Source: Oceanicola sp. 502str15 (lineage in GTDB: Bacteria; Pseudomonadota; Alphaproteobacteria; Rhodobacterales; Rhodobacteraceae). Taken from it: 64,000 bases of DNA. The notes below the pieces were generated by a model. It had not been told where the DNA came from, did no database searches, and saw nothing but the letters and a program-made list of their open reading frames with translations. Positions 8,837 through 18,876 of the stretch are shown here, piece after piece. Within the stretch, counting starts at the first letter, position 1, and each line of letters starts with the position of its first letter. Where the stretch lies: assembly GCF_024105635.1 (NCBI RefSeq), contig NZ_WYDQ01000001.1, positions 3,596,501-3,660,500 of the forward strand, in the 5' to 3' direction. The translations under genes and the position numbers were made by a program.

Positions 8837-9781
8837 TCAGCCGCGTTCGGCTATGCGCCGGTCGATGGCGTCCCAGATCTTGCCGGCAACGTTGATCCCG
8901 TCGAAGCGTTCCAGCTCCTGAATGCCGGTGGGGGAGGTCACGTTGATCTCGGTCAGCCAGTCTCCGATCACGTCGATCCCGACAAAGACCTGCCCGCGCT
9001 CGCGCAGAAGCGGCCCGATTGCGGCGCAGATCTCGCGGTCACGCTCTGTCAGCTCGACTTTGACCGGCTTGCCGCCGACATGCATGTTGGAGCGGGTCTC
9101 GCCTTCGAGCGGAACGCGGTTGATCGCCCCGACAGCCTCGCCGTCTACCAGGATCACCCGTTTGTCTCCCTTGGCCACGGCCGGGAGGAATTTCTGGGCG
9201 ATGAGGGGCTCGCGGTTGATCCCGGCAAAGAGCTCGTGCAGCGAGGCAAGGTTTCTGTCGTCAGGGCCGAGGCGGAACACGCCCGCCCCGCCGTTGCCGT
9301 AGAGCGGCTTGACGATGATATCGCCATGCTCGGCCTTGAAGGCCCGCAGGGCGGAGAGGTCGCGGGCAATGAGCGTTGGCGGGGTGAGGTCGGGGAAGTT
9401 GAGCACCAGCAGCTTCTCGGGGCTGTTGCGCACCCAGAACGGGTCGTTGACCACGAGGGTCTTGCCGCCGATCTGCTCGAGGATGTGGGTGGTGGTGATG
9501 TAGCCCATGTCGAAGGGCGGATCCTGCCGCAGCCAGATTACATCCATCCCGGACAGCTCGATCTCCTGCAGGTCGCCCAGCGTGAAGTGGTCGCCCTTGG
9601 TGCGTCGCACCTCGAGCGGCCAGCCCTGCGCAACAACCTTGCCCTGTTTCCAGGCCAGCTGGTCCGGGGTGTAGTAGAAAAGCTCCCAACCTCGCGCCTG
9701 CGCCTCTTCGGCGAGCCTGAAGCTGCTGTCGGCGTTGATATCCACGCCGCCAATCGGGTCCATCTGAAAGGCGACCTTCAT
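8837..9781 (-). CDS. gshB: Glutathione synthetase
   Basis: The product is 314 residues, the usual GshB length. It starts [20 protein letters not shown] and carries ATP-grasp features ([17 protein letters not shown], then [18 protein letters not shown] near the end). GshB ligates glycine to gamma-glutamylcysteine, the final step of glutathione synthesis, in the cytoplasm. It is third in a minus-strand run rsmI-yraN-gshB, with 60 bp between yraN and gshB. Confidence 0.95.
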   Translation of the reverse strand: MKVAFQMDPIGGVDINADSSFRLAEEAQARGWELFYYTPDQLAWKQGKVVAQGWPLEVRRTKGDHFTLGDLQEIELSGMDVIWLRQDPPFDMGYITTTHILEQIGGKTLVVNDPFWVRNSPEKLLVLNFPDLTPPTLIARDLSALRAFKAEHGDIIVKPLYGNGGAGVFRLGPDDRNLASLHELFAGINREPLIAQKFLPAVAKGDKRVILVDGEAVGAINRVPLEGETRSNMHVGGKPVKVELTERDREICAAIGPLLRERGQVFVGIDVIGDWLTEINVTSPTGIQELERFDGINVAGKIWDAIDRRIAERG

Positions 9782-9841
9782 CGCGCACTCCCTTTTTGCA
9801 CTCTCCTTCTCATGTAGGAGCCTGCAGGGAGTTGCAACGGG

Positions 9842-10231
9842 TCAGCCGAAGAAGGCGTTTTCCAAGATCCGGTGTTCGCCCCGGCCATTCACGAGGGCGA
9901 GGTCGAAGCGCATCGGGGTCGAGAGCGCCGCGGGGTAACGCCCGACATACTCCGAAGCCGCCGCCATGATCCGCGCGACCTGCCGCGGGGATATCGATTC
10001 TGCGGCGCGATCGAAGGTGCTGCTCTGTTTGACTTCGACAAAGACCACCGTGTCAGGGGTTTCGACGATAAGGTCGATTTCACCGCCCTCTCCACGCCAG
10101 CGGCGCTCGGCAATGGTGCCACCGCGCGCCTCGTATCCCAATGCGACCGTGTCCTCGGCCATCCGCCCGGCGTGGTAATTGCGCAGGCCGCGGTGGCGGC
10201 GGTGGGAAGATGGGGCAAGGTCGAACGGCAT
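9842..10231 (-). CDS. yraN: YraN/UPF0102 family endonuclease-like protein
   Basis: This is a 129-residue protein with the PD-(D/E)xK-like core of UPF0102: the GGEIDLIVETPDTVVFVEVKQS segment supplies the E, D and ExK residues. Members have a Holliday-resolvase-like fold but no settled function. Its start codon overlaps the rsmI stop (TGATG-type), so the two are translationally coupled. The rsmI-yraN pairing is conserved widely, with lpoA-like genes nearby, as is also the case here (11202-12389). Confidence 0.9.
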   Translation of the reverse strand: MPFDLAPSSHRRHRGLRNYHAGRMAEDTVALGYEARGGTIAERRWRGEGGEIDLIVETPDTVVFVEVKQSSTFDRAAESISPRQVARIMAAASEYVGRYPAALSTPMRFDLALVNGRGEHRILENAFFG

Positions 10232-11121
10232 CAGTCATCTCCTGTCGCGCGGGACAGCTCCAGCGCCCGCTGATACATCTCGCGCTTGGGTCTGCCCAAG
10301 GCAGCGGCGACCTCTGCCGCGGCATCCTTTACGCGCAGCCGGCTCAGGGCCTCGCCCAAAGCGGCGTCAACAACCTCCGGGTCTGCTTCGCCAGCGACAG
10401 CACCGGACATTACAAGCACGATCTCGCCACGCGGCGGATCATCGGCCACCGAGGCACTCAGTTCGGCCAAGGAGCCACGCCGAACTTCCTCAAACTTCTT
10501 CGTCAGTTCCCGAGCCAGAGCCGCGGGGCGATCTTCACCGGCAGACTCGCACAAAAGGCCTAACAGAGCGCTAATGCGCTTTGGGGATTCGAAGAGGATC
10601 ACGGTTGATCCGAACCGGGAAACCTCTGCAACGAACTGCTTGCGCGCACCGCCGGAGGACGGCGGAAAGCCGACAAAGGTGAAGCGGTCAGATGGCAGGC
10701 CCGAGAGGGTGAGTGCCGCAATCGCCGCCGAGGGGCCTGGTGCGGTGGTTACGGAGATGCCCTGCGCGGCCGCGTCCCTGCCCAAGGCATATCCCGGGTC
10801 CGCCACCAGGGGCGAGCCGGCCTCGCTCACATAGGCGACAGACGCGCCTTCTGCCGCAAGTTTCAGAACGCCGTTTCGGGCTGCAGGGGAGGAATGGTCG
10901 TGATAGGCGATCAGGCGTCGCCCGGCGAGCGGCACGCCGTGCAGTTCCAGCAGTTTGCGGGCCGTGCGCGTGTCTTCCGCCGCAATCACCTCGGCCGAAG
11001 CCAGAATATCCAGCCCCCTCAACGTGATGTCTCGGGCGGATCCGATGGGGGTGGCCACGAAATAAAGGCCTGCCGAGAGCGGTGTCTTTCGCCAGGCCGG
11101 TCCTCCTGTTGGCTCAGACAT
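10231..11121 (-). CDS. rsmI: 16S rRNA (cytidine1402-2'-O)-methyltransferase RsmI
   Basis: This is a 296-residue tetrapyrrole-methylase-fold protein. It shows FVATPIGSARDITLRGLD near the N-terminus, AEDTRTARKLL, SEAGSPLVADPGY and GFPPSSGGARKQ, all diagnostic of RsmI. It methylates the ribose of C1402 in the ribosomal P-site region of 16S rRNA. It is first gene of the rsmI-yraN-gshB unit and divergent from the LpoA-like lipoprotein gene across 80 bp. Confidence 0.95.
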   Translation of the reverse strand: MSEPTGGPAWRKTPLSAGLYFVATPIGSARDITLRGLDILASAEVIAAEDTRTARKLLELHGVPLAGRRLIAYHDHSSPAARNGVLKLAAEGASVAYVSEAGSPLVADPGYALGRDAAAQGISVTTAPGPSAAIAALTLSGLPSDRFTFVGFPPSSGGARKQFVAEVSRFGSTVILFESPKRISALLGLLCESAGEDRPAALARELTKKFEEVRRGSLAELSASVADDPPRGEIVLVMSGAVAGEADPEVVDAALGEALSRLRVKDAAAEVAAALGRPKREMYQRALELSRATGDD

Positions 11122-11201
11122 TTACTTGGCTCCCGCAGATGTTAGAATTGTTCGAACCCGGCTGTTTATACCGAAGCCCCGAGGCTCTGAAGGAGTACCC
11201 C

Positions 11202-12389
11202 ATGTTTGCCGTATTGACGACTCCCCGCCGGATGGCGGCCAAACTCCTTGCTGTAGGCGTGATCGCCCTGCTTGCTGCCTGTGATCCCGCAGCGCTGGGC
11301 GGGCTGGGCAGCAACTCCGGCCCCAAGATCGACACCAGCCGCGCCGTTCCGGTTGCGCTTCTGGTTCCCGGTGGCTCCGGTCGCTCGGGCGACGATGTGC
11401 TGGCCAAGGCACTCGAAAACGCCGCGCGTCTCGCCATTGCCGACCTCGATGGCGTCCAGATTGACCTGCGCGTCTACAATACCGCCGGAAATGCCGGCAA
11501 CGCCGCCCGCCAGGCCCAGGCCGCGGTGGACGCCGGGGCCAAGGTAATCCTCGGGCCGGTCTACTCCGAAGCCGCCAATGCCGCCGGTGTGGCCGTGGCC
11601 GACGAAGGCGTGAACGTTCTGGCCTTCTCCAACAACCCCGAGATTGCGGGCGGCAACGTCTTTGTGCTCGGCCCGACCTTCGAGAACACCGCCACGCGGC
11701 TGGTGTCCTATGCGCGGCGCAACGGCAAGGGCAACATCTTCACCGTTCACGCCCGTTCGGTTGCCGAGGAAATCGGGCGCGATGCCATCGCGAAGGCGAT
11801 TCGCAACACTGGCGCCACCAATGCCGGTTCGGCCTCGTTCGAGCTGTCGCAGCAAGGGCTCGTGGCGGCGGTGCCGAACATCGTGGCGCAGGCCAAGGCT
11901 TCGGGCGCGACCTCGGTGTTCTTTACCTCCACCAACGACGGGGCCATGCCTTTCCTGGCGCAGCTTCTGCCCGAAGCCGGCCTGTCTCCGGGTGTGACCC
12001 AGTTCATGGGGCTCGGGCGGCTCGACATTCCGGCAGAGGCGCTGACCCAGCCGGGCCTTCAGGGTGCGTGGTTCGCCCTGCCCGACAACAACCTCTACAA
12101 CAGCTTCCAGAATCGCTACGCCGCCCGTTTCGGCGGAAGCCCGCACCCCATTGCCGGCCTCGCCTATGACGGGATCGCCGCCATTGGCGCGCTGGTCGAA
12201 CGTCGCGGCTCCGACGCGCTCACACGGGGTGCGCTGACCCAAGGGTCCGGATTTGTCGGCACCGGGGGCATCTTCCGCCTGCGGGGTGACGGCACCAATC
12301 AGCGGGGTCTTGCCATCGCCCAGATCCGCAACAACCAGGTCGTCATCGTAGACCCTGCGCCAAGAAGTTTTGGTGGTGCCGGTTTCTGA
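11202..12389 (+). CDS. LpoA-like penicillin-binding protein activator / periplasmic-binding-fold lipoprotein
   Basis: This is a 395-residue protein. The start ATG at 11202 has AAGGAG seven bases upstream. The N-terminus is a lipoprotein signal ending LLAAC (Cys about residue 27). The rest has the type I periplasmic-binding fold (VALLVPGGSGRSGDDVLAKAL, ILGPVYSEAANAAGVAVADEG). This matches the alphaproteobacterial PBP-activator/YraM family, and the neighbouring rsmI-yraN supports it because E. coli lpoA sits beside those genes. The role in activating PBP1A-type synthases is inferred; a small-ligand sensor is possible. Confidence 0.82.
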   Translation: MFAVLTTPRRMAAKLLAVGVIALLAACDPAALGGLGSNSGPKIDTSRAVPVALLVPGGSGRSGDDVLAKALENAARLAIADLDGVQIDLRVYNTAGNAGNAARQAQAAVDAGAKVILGPVYSEAANAAGVAVADEGVNVLAFSNNPEIAGGNVFVLGPTFENTATRLVSYARRNGKGNIFTVHARSVAEEIGRDAIAKAIRNTGATNAGSASFELSQQGLVAAVPNIVAQAKASGATSVFFTSTNDGAMPFLAQLLPEAGLSPGVTQFMGLGRLDIPAEALTQPGLQGAWFALPDNNLYNSFQNRYAARFGGSPHPIAGLAYDGIAAIGALVERRGSDALTRGALTQGSGFVGTGGIFRLRGDGTNQRGLAIAQIRNNQVVIVDPAPRSFGGAGF

Positions 12390-15165
12390 TCTCGCCACAC
12401 TCCCAGAGCCGATAGCCCCTTCCGGCGCGATGATCTGCGCGCCGGAGGAGATCATCGACACGGTCGCGCTGGCTCGTGCCATCGAAGACGCCTGCGCCGA
12501 GGCCGGCTCCGACCCGATGGCCCGCCGTGCGGCGGTGACACGGCATCTGAATGCCGCGGCGAAGGCGGGGCGAACCGCGATCGGAGACGCCTTCGAGCAG
12601 AATCCGCTGAAGGCGCGCGAGATGGTGCATGCCTATGCCTATCTGACCGATGGTCTGGTGGTGACGGCCTTCTGGTTCACCCGGCAGTTCCTGCACCCGC
12701 TGCCCAACCCGACATCGGCGGAGCACATAGCGCTCTGTGCCGTGGGCGGCTACGGCAGGGCCGAGATGAGCCCGCACTCCGATGTGGATCTGCTGTTTCT
12801 GACGCCCTACAAGATCACCCCCTGGGCGGAGAGCGTGATCGAGAGCACGCTCTATATCCTCTGGGATCTTCACATGAAGGTCGGCCATGCCAGCCGGACG
12901 GTGAAGGAGTGCATGCGGCTGGGCAAGCAGGACTACACCATCCGCACCTCGCTGATCGAGTTGCGCTTTCTGGCGGGCGACAGGCCGCTGGAGAAGGAGC
13001 TACACGACAAGCTGCACCAGGGCCTCTTTGCGGGTACCGGCAAGGAGTTCATCGAAGCCAAGCTCGATGAGCGGACGGAGCGGCATAAGAAACAGGGTGG
13101 ACAGCGCTACATGCTGGAGCCCAACGTGAAGGAAGGGAAGGGCGGGCTGCGTGACCTGCAATCGCTCTTCTGGATTGCCAAGTATATCCACCACGTCGAC
13201 GAGATCTCGCAGCTCGTGCCGTTGGGCGTGTTTACGCCCGAGGAGTTCACGGCCTTCGAGCAGGCGGAAAACTTTCTCTGGGCCGTGCGGGCGCATCTTC
13301 ACCTTCTGGCGGGCCGTCCGGCGGATCAGTTGACCTTCGACATGCAAATCGAGGTGGCGGCACGGATGGGCTATGCCGACAGCCCGGGCCGTCGCGCCGT
13401 TGAGCATTTCATGCAGGACTACTTCCGCCATGCGACGATGGTGGGGGAACTGACCCGGATCTTCCTGACCGCGCTGGAGGCCGATCACGTCAAGCGGTTG
13501 CCGCATCTGGTCGGGCTTCTGCGCCGCCGCAGGGTGAAGCCGGGCTATGAAGTGCGGCAGATGCGGCTGGACGTGAAGGATGAAGATGCCTTTCTCGCCG
13601 ATAAGCTGAACCTGCTGCACATCTTCGAGGAGGCTCTGCGCACCGGGCTGCTGATCCACCCTGACGCCATGCGGCTCGTCACGGCAAACCTCGACCTGAT
13701 CGACGACGAAATGCGCGCCGACCCGGAGGCCGCAAGGATCTTTCTGGGTTTGCTGCTCAAGCATGGCAACCCCGAGCGGGCGCTGCGCCGGATGAACGAG
13801 CTGGGCGTGCTCTCAGCCTTCATCCCCGAGTTCGCGCCCATCGTGGCGATGATGCAGTTCAACATCTACCACCACTACACGGTGGACGAGCACACCATCC
13901 AGACCATCAGCGAACTTGCCGAGATCGAACGCGGCGAATTGATCGAAGACCTGCCGGTTGCCTCGCGCATCCTGAAGGCGGGGGTCAATCGCAAGGTCAT
14001 TTACCTCGCCCTCCTGTTCCACGATATCGGCAAGGGTCGGGAAGAGGACCACTCGGTGCTCGGCGCCAAGATTGCCCGCGCCGTTCTTCCGCGCTTTCAC
14101 CTCAAGCCGCGTGAGGCAGAGGATGTGGAGTGGCTGGTGCGCTATCACCTGCTGATGTCGGACATGGCGCAGAAGCGTGACCTCTCCGACCCGCGCACCA
14201 TCCGCAGCTTCGCTCGAGCGGTCAAAACCAAGAAGCGGCTCGACCTGCTGACCGTTCTGACCGTCTGCGACATTCGCGGCGTCGGGCCCGGCACCTGGAA
14301 CAACTGGAAGGCCCAGTTGCTGCGCAACCTCTACCGGCAAACGGCGGACGGGCTGGAAAACGGTCTCGAAGACCTGAACCGTGACAAGCAGTCTGCCGAG
14401 GCCCGCCGACAGTTGCGCGAGGCTCTGGGGCATTGGGACAAGGCCGACCTGCGCACCGAGTTGGCGCGGCACTACGACCCCTATTTGCAGGGGCTCTCCA
14501 CCGCGACCCAGGTGATCATCGCCAACATGCTGCAGGGGATCGGTAACGATGAGATCCGTATCGACCTGACCCCGGACGACGACCGCGACGCCACCCGCGC
14601 CGCCTTCGCGCTGTCGGATCATCCCGGCATCTTCGCGCGCATCGCCGGGGCGCTGGCTCTCGTCGGGGCCAATGTGGTCGACGCGCGGACCTACACGACC
14701 AAAGACGGGTTCGCGACGCCGGTGTTCTGGATTCAGGACGCCGAGGGAAACCCCTACTCTATCGGCAAGCTCGACCGTCTCCGCGCGATGATTTCGAAGA
14801 CCCTGAAGGGCGAGGTGCTGGCGCGCGAGGCGTTGACGAAGAAGGACAAGTTCAAGAAGCGGGAAATGAACTTCCGGTTTCCCACGACGGTCAGCTTCGA
14901 CAACGAGGGCTCGGAGATCTACACCATCATCGAGGTCGATACCCGCGACCGGCCGGGCCTGCTCTACGATCTTGCCCGCACCCTCTCGGAGCGCAACCTG
15001 CAGATCGCCTCTGCCGTGGTGGCGACCTATGGTGCCCAGGCGGTCGACAGCTTTTACGTGAAGGACATGTTCGGGCTGAAGGTGCACAGCGAGAGCAAGC
15101 AAAAGGCACTGGAAACGAGGCTGAAGGCGGCCGTTCAGGCGGGCACGGACCGGGCGAATGGCTGA
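12370..15165 (+). CDS. glnD: Bifunctional [protein-PII] uridylyltransferase/uridylyl-removing enzyme GlnD
   Basis: This is a 931-residue protein. The order is a nucleotidyltransferase domain (VGGYGRAEMSPHSDVDLLFL), a helical linker, a HD phosphohydrolase domain (LLFHDIGKGREEDHS), and two C-terminal ACT domains (DHPGIFARIAGALAL and DRPGLLYDLARTLSE). GlnD senses glutamine through its ACT domains and adds or removes UMP on PII; the PII gene is at 25077. The GTG at 12370 overlaps the previous gene by 20 bases. An ATG at 12430 is an alternative start. Confidence 0.96.
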   Translation: MVVPVSDLATLPEPIAPSGAMICAPEEIIDTVALARAIEDACAEAGSDPMARRAAVTRHLNAAAKAGRTAIGDAFEQNPLKAREMVHAYAYLTDGLVVTAFWFTRQFLHPLPNPTSAEHIALCAVGGYGRAEMSPHSDVDLLFLTPYKITPWAESVIESTLYILWDLHMKVGHASRTVKECMRLGKQDYTIRTSLIELRFLAGDRPLEKELHDKLHQGLFAGTGKEFIEAKLDERTERHKKQGGQRYMLEPNVKEGKGGLRDLQSLFWIAKYIHHVDEISQLVPLGVFTPEEFTAFEQAENFLWAVRAHLHLLAGRPADQLTFDMQIEVAARMGYADSPGRRAVEHFMQDYFRHATMVGELTRIFLTALEADHVKRLPHLVGLLRRRRVKPGYEVRQMRLDVKDEDAFLADKLNLLHIFEEALRTGLLIHPDAMRLVTANLDLIDDEMRADPEAARIFLGLLLKHGNPERALRRMNELGVLSAFIPEFAPIVAMMQFNIYHHYTVDEHTIQTISELAEIERGELIEDLPVASRILKAGVNRKVIYLALLFHDIGKGREEDHSVLGAKIARAVLPRFHLKPREAEDVEWLVRYHLLMSDMAQKRDLSDPRTIRSFARAVKTKKRLDLLTVLTVCDIRGVGPGTWNNWKAQLLRNLYRQTADGLENGLEDLNRDKQSAEARRQLREALGHWDKADLRTELARHYDPYLQGLSTATQVIIANMLQGIGNDEIRIDLTPDDDRDATRAAFALSDHPGIFARIAGALALVGANVVDARTYTTKDGFATPVFWIQDAEGNPYSIGKLDRLRAMISKTLKGEVLAREALTKKDKFKKREMNFRFPTTVSFDNEGSEIYTIIEVDTRDRPGLLYDLARTLSERNLQIASAVVATYGAQAVDSFYVKDMFGLKVHSESKQKALETRLKAAVQAGTDRANG

Positions 15166-15195
15166 ACCGGGCGCAGCCCCGGCCTGCCTTGGCTG

Positions 15196-15969
15196 TTGTG
15201 GGCGGCGCCAAGCGTGACCCTCTCTGAAGGCGCATTTCTGGCGGTGGCGAGCTTTGTCGCGGGCATCCTCAACGCGGTTGCCGGCGGCGGCACCTTCATC
15301 ACCTTTCCGGCGCTGGTCTGGCTCGGCATCCCGCCGGTCTCGGCCAATGCGACGGCCACGCTCGCCGCGATGCCCGGCTACATGAGCAGCGCATGGGCCT
15401 TTCGCCATGACATCCGCCCGGAGGGTACGCTCGGGCTGCGCGGCATCCTTGCCAGCGCGGCGCTCGGCAGCCTGCTCGGAGCCGGCCTGCTGATCGTTAC
15501 CCCGGGCGATGTTTTTTCCGGCGCGGTGCCGTGGTTGCTGCTGGTCGCAACGCTGCTGTTTGCCAGCGGCCCTGTGCTGCTTCGACTGTTGCGCCGGTGG
15601 CGAGAGGCGGATGCCGGACCGATTGCCGCGGCGCTTACCATATTTGTCGTCTCTGCCTACGGCGGCTATTTCAACGGCGGCCTCGGCATCATCCTGCTCG
15701 CCGCTCTCGGGTTGCTTGGCTACACCGACATCCACGGGATGAACGGTCTCAAATGCATCCTGTCGGCGGTGATCTCGATTCTCTCTGCCGCCACCTTCGC
15801 GCTGAGCGGGTTGATCGCCTGGCCGCCGGCCCTGGTGATCGGCGTGGCGATTACGGCGGGCGGCGTGTTCGGGGCGCAGCAAAGTCGCAAGATCAAGCGG
15901 ACCGGGCTGATCCGAGCCTTCGTCACGGCCGTCGGGCTGGCGATGACGGTTGCATTCTTCGTGATCTGA
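15196..15969 (+). CDS. TSUP family (TauE/SafE) sulfite/sulfonate exporter-like permease
   Basis: The protein is about 257 residues and almost wholly hydrophobic, with seven to eight predicted helices. It has the family hallmark FVAGILNAVAGGGTFITFPALV near the start and a second related half (GGYFNGGLGIILLAALGLLGY). TSUP proteins move sulfite, sulfoacetate or other anions; the substrate is not readable. The start is uncertain: TTG at 15196 or GTG at 15214. It lies between glnD and murJ on the same strand. Confidence 0.88.
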   Translation: MWAAPSVTLSEGAFLAVASFVAGILNAVAGGGTFITFPALVWLGIPPVSANATATLAAMPGYMSSAWAFRHDIRPEGTLGLRGILASAALGSLLGAGLLIVTPGDVFSGAVPWLLLVATLLFASGPVLLRLLRRWREADAGPIAAALTIFVVSAYGGYFNGGLGIILLAALGLLGYTDIHGMNGLKCILSAVISILSAATFALSGLIAWPPALVIGVAITAGGVFGAQQSRKIKRTGLIRAFVTAVGLAMTVAFFVI

Positions 15970-16035
15970 CGCTGACGGCGATTTCCACGGCAATTGCGAA
16001 GGCGTATAGTCGCGCAAAACAAGACGAGCAGCGCC

Positions 16036-17583
16036 ATGCAACCCATCCGTCTCATCAAGGGCTTCCTGACAGTCGGCCTCTGGACGCTCCTCTCCCGCGT
16101 CATGGGGTTTGCCCGCGACATCCTGATTGCCGCCCGGTTGGGCGACGGGCCGGTGGCCGAGGCCTTTGTGGTCGCCTTCACCCTGCCCAACATGTTTCGA
16201 CGGTTCTTTGCCGAGGGGGCCTTCAACCTCGCGTTCATCCCGATCTTTTCAAAGAAGCTGGAGAACGGGGAAGATCCCCAGGGTTTTGCCCGCGATGCCT
16301 TTTCCGGGCTAGCCGGCGTGCTCATTGTCTTCACCCTGCTGGCCCAACTCATCATGCCCTGGCTGGTGCTGGCGATGGCGAGCGGCTTTGCCGAGGATGA
16401 GCGGTTTGACCTGGCCACCACCTTTGGCCGGATCTGTTTTCCCTACATCCTGTTCATCTCGCTGGCGGCGCTGCTCTCGGGTGTTCTGAACGCCGGCGGC
16501 AAGTTTGCTGCCGCGGCCGCTGCACCGGTTCTGCTCAACGTGATCCTCGTCGGCGCGATGCTGACCGCCGATGCGCAGGGCTGGGATTTTGGCCTGACCC
16601 TGAGCTGGGCTGTCCCGGTGGCGGGCGTGGCGCAGATGGCGCTGGTCTGGATCGCGGCGTCTCGAGCGGGCTTCCGGCTGGTGCCGCGGATGCCGCGGAT
16701 GACCCCGGAGCTGAAGCGCCTTGCGATCATCGCCGCCCCGGCGGCGCTGGCGGGAGGCGTTCTGCAGGTCAACCTCATCGTCAGCCGACAGGTCGCCAGC
16801 TTTTTCGATGGTGCGATCCAGTACCTAAATCTTGCGGACCGTCTCTATCAGCTACCGCTCGGGGTGGTTGCCATTGCAATTGGCGTGGTGCTCCTGCCGG
16901 AGCTGTCGCGGCGGCTGGCCGCCGGTGATGAGCAGGCCGGGCGCGACGGGTTCAATCGCGCCACGGAATTTGCGCTGGTGCTGACAGTGCCGGCTGCCGT
17001 GGCGCTGGTGCTGGTGGCGGGGCCGCTGGTTTCGGTGCTGTATCAACGGGGCGCCTTCGGGGCCGAGGCCGCTGCCGCCACGGCCCTCGCGACCGCTGCC
17101 TACGGAATCGGCCTGCCGGCCTTCGTGCTGCAGAAGGTGCTGCAACCGCTCTACTACGCCCGCCATGACACCCGACGCCCGCTGAACTACGCGCTGATCG
17201 CCATGGTCGTGAACGCCGCGGCGTCTATCGGGCTGGCCTTGTGGCTCGGCTTCATCGGGGCGGCGCTTGGCACCACGCTGGCTGGCTGGGTGATGGTGGC
17301 GCTGCTCTGGCGCGGGTCACGCCACATGGGGGTCGCGGCCCAGATCGACTCGCGCCTGGTGTCGCGTCTGCCGCGCATTGCGCTCTCTGCCGCGCTGATG
17401 GGGGCGGTGCTTTTGGGGGTGGAATGGGCCTTGGGAGATACGCTCTATACAACGGGGGTGCGCTACACGGCCCTGCTTGCGCTGGTGGCCGCCGGTATCA
17501 TCAGCTACTTCGCCGCGGCCCATGTCACCGGCGCGCTGCGGCTCTCCGAGTTGAAGTCCGCGATGCGGCGCAAACGGAGTTGA
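16036..17583 (+). CDS. murJ: Lipid II flippase MurJ (MviN)
   Basis: This is a 515-residue integral membrane protein of the MOP superfamily with about 14 helices. The diagnostic N-terminus GFLTVGLWTLLSRVMGFARD is followed by FRRFFAEGAFNLAFIPIF, which carries the conserved charged residues of the MurJ cavity. MurJ flips lipid-linked peptidoglycan precursor across the inner membrane. An ATG at 16036 is chosen because it aligns with the family start; an upstream in-frame extension from 15994 looks non-coding. It converges with the HlyD gene, four bases apart. Confidence 0.96.
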   Translation: MQPIRLIKGFLTVGLWTLLSRVMGFARDILIAARLGDGPVAEAFVVAFTLPNMFRRFFAEGAFNLAFIPIFSKKLENGEDPQGFARDAFSGLAGVLIVFTLLAQLIMPWLVLAMASGFAEDERFDLATTFGRICFPYILFISLAALLSGVLNAGGKFAAAAAAPVLLNVILVGAMLTADAQGWDFGLTLSWAVPVAGVAQMALVWIAASRAGFRLVPRMPRMTPELKRLAIIAAPAALAGGVLQVNLIVSRQVASFFDGAIQYLNLADRLYQLPLGVVAIAIGVVLLPELSRRLAAGDEQAGRDGFNRATEFALVLTVPAAVALVLVAGPLVSVLYQRGAFGAEAAAATALATAAYGIGLPAFVLQKVLQPLYYARHDTRRPLNYALIAMVVNAAASIGLALWLGFIGAALGTTLAGWVMVALLWRGSRHMGVAAQIDSRLVSRLPRIALSAALMGAVLLGVEWALGDTLYTTGVRYTALLALVAAGIISYFAAAHVTGALRLSELKSAMRRKRS

Positions 17584-17586
17584 CCC

Positions 17587-18876
17587 TCAGCTTTCGCGGA
17601 AGGCCCGGTTGAAGTACTCCGCAAAGGGCTTCACCAGGTAGGCGAGGGGGCTGCGGTCTTCGGTTCTGATGAAGCTTTCGACCGGCATGCCGGGGAGGAT
17701 CGTGCGGCCCGAGAGCTTTTCGGCCTCGCCGTCGCCCAACCTTATCTCGGCACGATAGAAGGTGGCGCCACTGCGCTCGTCGCTGAAGGCATCGGCCGAA
17801 ACCTGCGCGACCGTGCCGAACAGGTCGGGCGTTGTCCGGTCGTCGAAGGCCGGGAAGCGCAGCACCACCTCCTGCCCGACAAAGACCTGGTCGATGTGGA
17901 TCGGCTGCACGCGGACTGCAACGACCAGCGGCCTGTCCTGCGGAATGAGGTAGAGCACCGGGTCGGCCGCGCCGATGACCGACCGGGGGGTGGTGACGGA
18001 GAGCCCGTAGATCACACCCGAGACGGGCGCGCGGATCTCGAGCCGGGAGAGCCGCAGGGTGAGGACCAGGCGGCGTTCGAGCAGTTCGGCCTCCCTGGCG
18101 GTCATGTCGCGAAGTTGCGTGATGGCGTCTTCACGACGGCGGGCACCGAGTTTCAGGATCTCGATATCCAGCTCCGTCGTCTTGCCCTCGGCCTCGGCCC
18201 GTGCGGCAGCGAGGCGCCCGATTTCGCCGGCGAGGCGGGCCTCTTCGCGCTCGAGCGCCAGAAGCCTGTCGTAGCTCACCAGCCCGCGTTCGTAGAGGTT
18301 GCGCTGGGTTTCCAGCTCGCGCTGGATCAGATCCACTTGGCGGGTGAGCGCGGTGCTCTGGGCATCGATCCCCTGCACCTGACTTTCGATCTGGCCCTTG
18401 CGTCGGCCAAGCTGGTCGGCCTCGCGTGCCAGCGTGTCGCGCCGGGCTTCGAATAGCCGGATCTGGCCCTCGACCATTTCCCTGACGTCCGGCGAGAGGG
18501 CGGCGCGGGTTGTGATGTCATCCGGGAAGCTGATGCTGGCGGCCTCGTCCCGCTCCGCCCTCAGGCGGGCGGCGCGGGAGGAAATTTCAAACAGCCTGCC
18601 CTCCACGATCGAGAGTTCGGAGGCCATCTCGGAGGCGTCGAGGCGGATGAGCATGTCACCGGCGGCAACGCTTTCGCCCTCGCTGACCAGCACGGCCTCG
18701 ACGACGCCGCCGTCGGGGTGCTGCACAACCTGACGGCTCTGCATTACCTGCACCTGTCCCGAAGCGACGATGGCCCCCGAGATCCTGGCAAGGGTGGCCC
18801 ATGCGCCGAAACCGCCCACCAGAAGGGTCAGGGCGAGGGCTCCGAGCGATAGCGGGCCACGCGCGGAGGGGGTCAT
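17587..18876 (-). CDS. HlyD-family type I secretion periplasmic adaptor (membrane fusion protein)
   Basis: This is a 429-residue protein. A single N-terminal transmembrane helix is followed by a biotinyl-lipoyl-like strand (GQVQVMQSRQVVQHPDGGVVE), a long coiled-coil hairpin (about residues 110-260), and the beta-barrel end with APVSGVIYGLSVTTPRSVIG. This is the PrtE/HlyD adaptor architecture. The start ATG overlaps the stop of the upstream ABC gene (ATGA), so the pair is translationally coupled. No TolC-type outer-membrane gene or substrate lies next to it. Confidence 0.92.
   Translation of the reverse strand: MTPSARGPLSLGALALTLLVGGFGAWATLARISGAIVASGQVQVMQSRQVVQHPDGGVVEAVLVSEGESVAAGDMLIRLDASEMASELSIVEGRLFEISSRAARLRAERDEAASISFPDDITTRAALSPDVREMVEGQIRLFEARRDTLAREADQLGRRKGQIESQVQGIDAQSTALTRQVDLIQRELETQRNLYERGLVSYDRLLALEREEARLAGEIGRLAAARAEAEGKTTELDIEILKLGARRREDAITQLRDMTAREAELLERRLVLTLRLSRLEIRAPVSGVIYGLSVTTPRSVIGAADPVLYLIPQDRPLVVAVRVQPIHIDQVFVGQEVVLRFPAFDDRTTPDLFGTVAQVSADAFSDERSGATFYRAEIRLGDGEAEKLSGRTILPGMPVESFIRTEDRSPLAYLVKPFAEYFNRAFRES

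Noticed and set aside
13813..16041. 742-codon minus-strand ORF over glnD and the TSUP gene
   Set aside because: Low-complexity Arg/Gln/His product, no motifs, crosses two solid genes.
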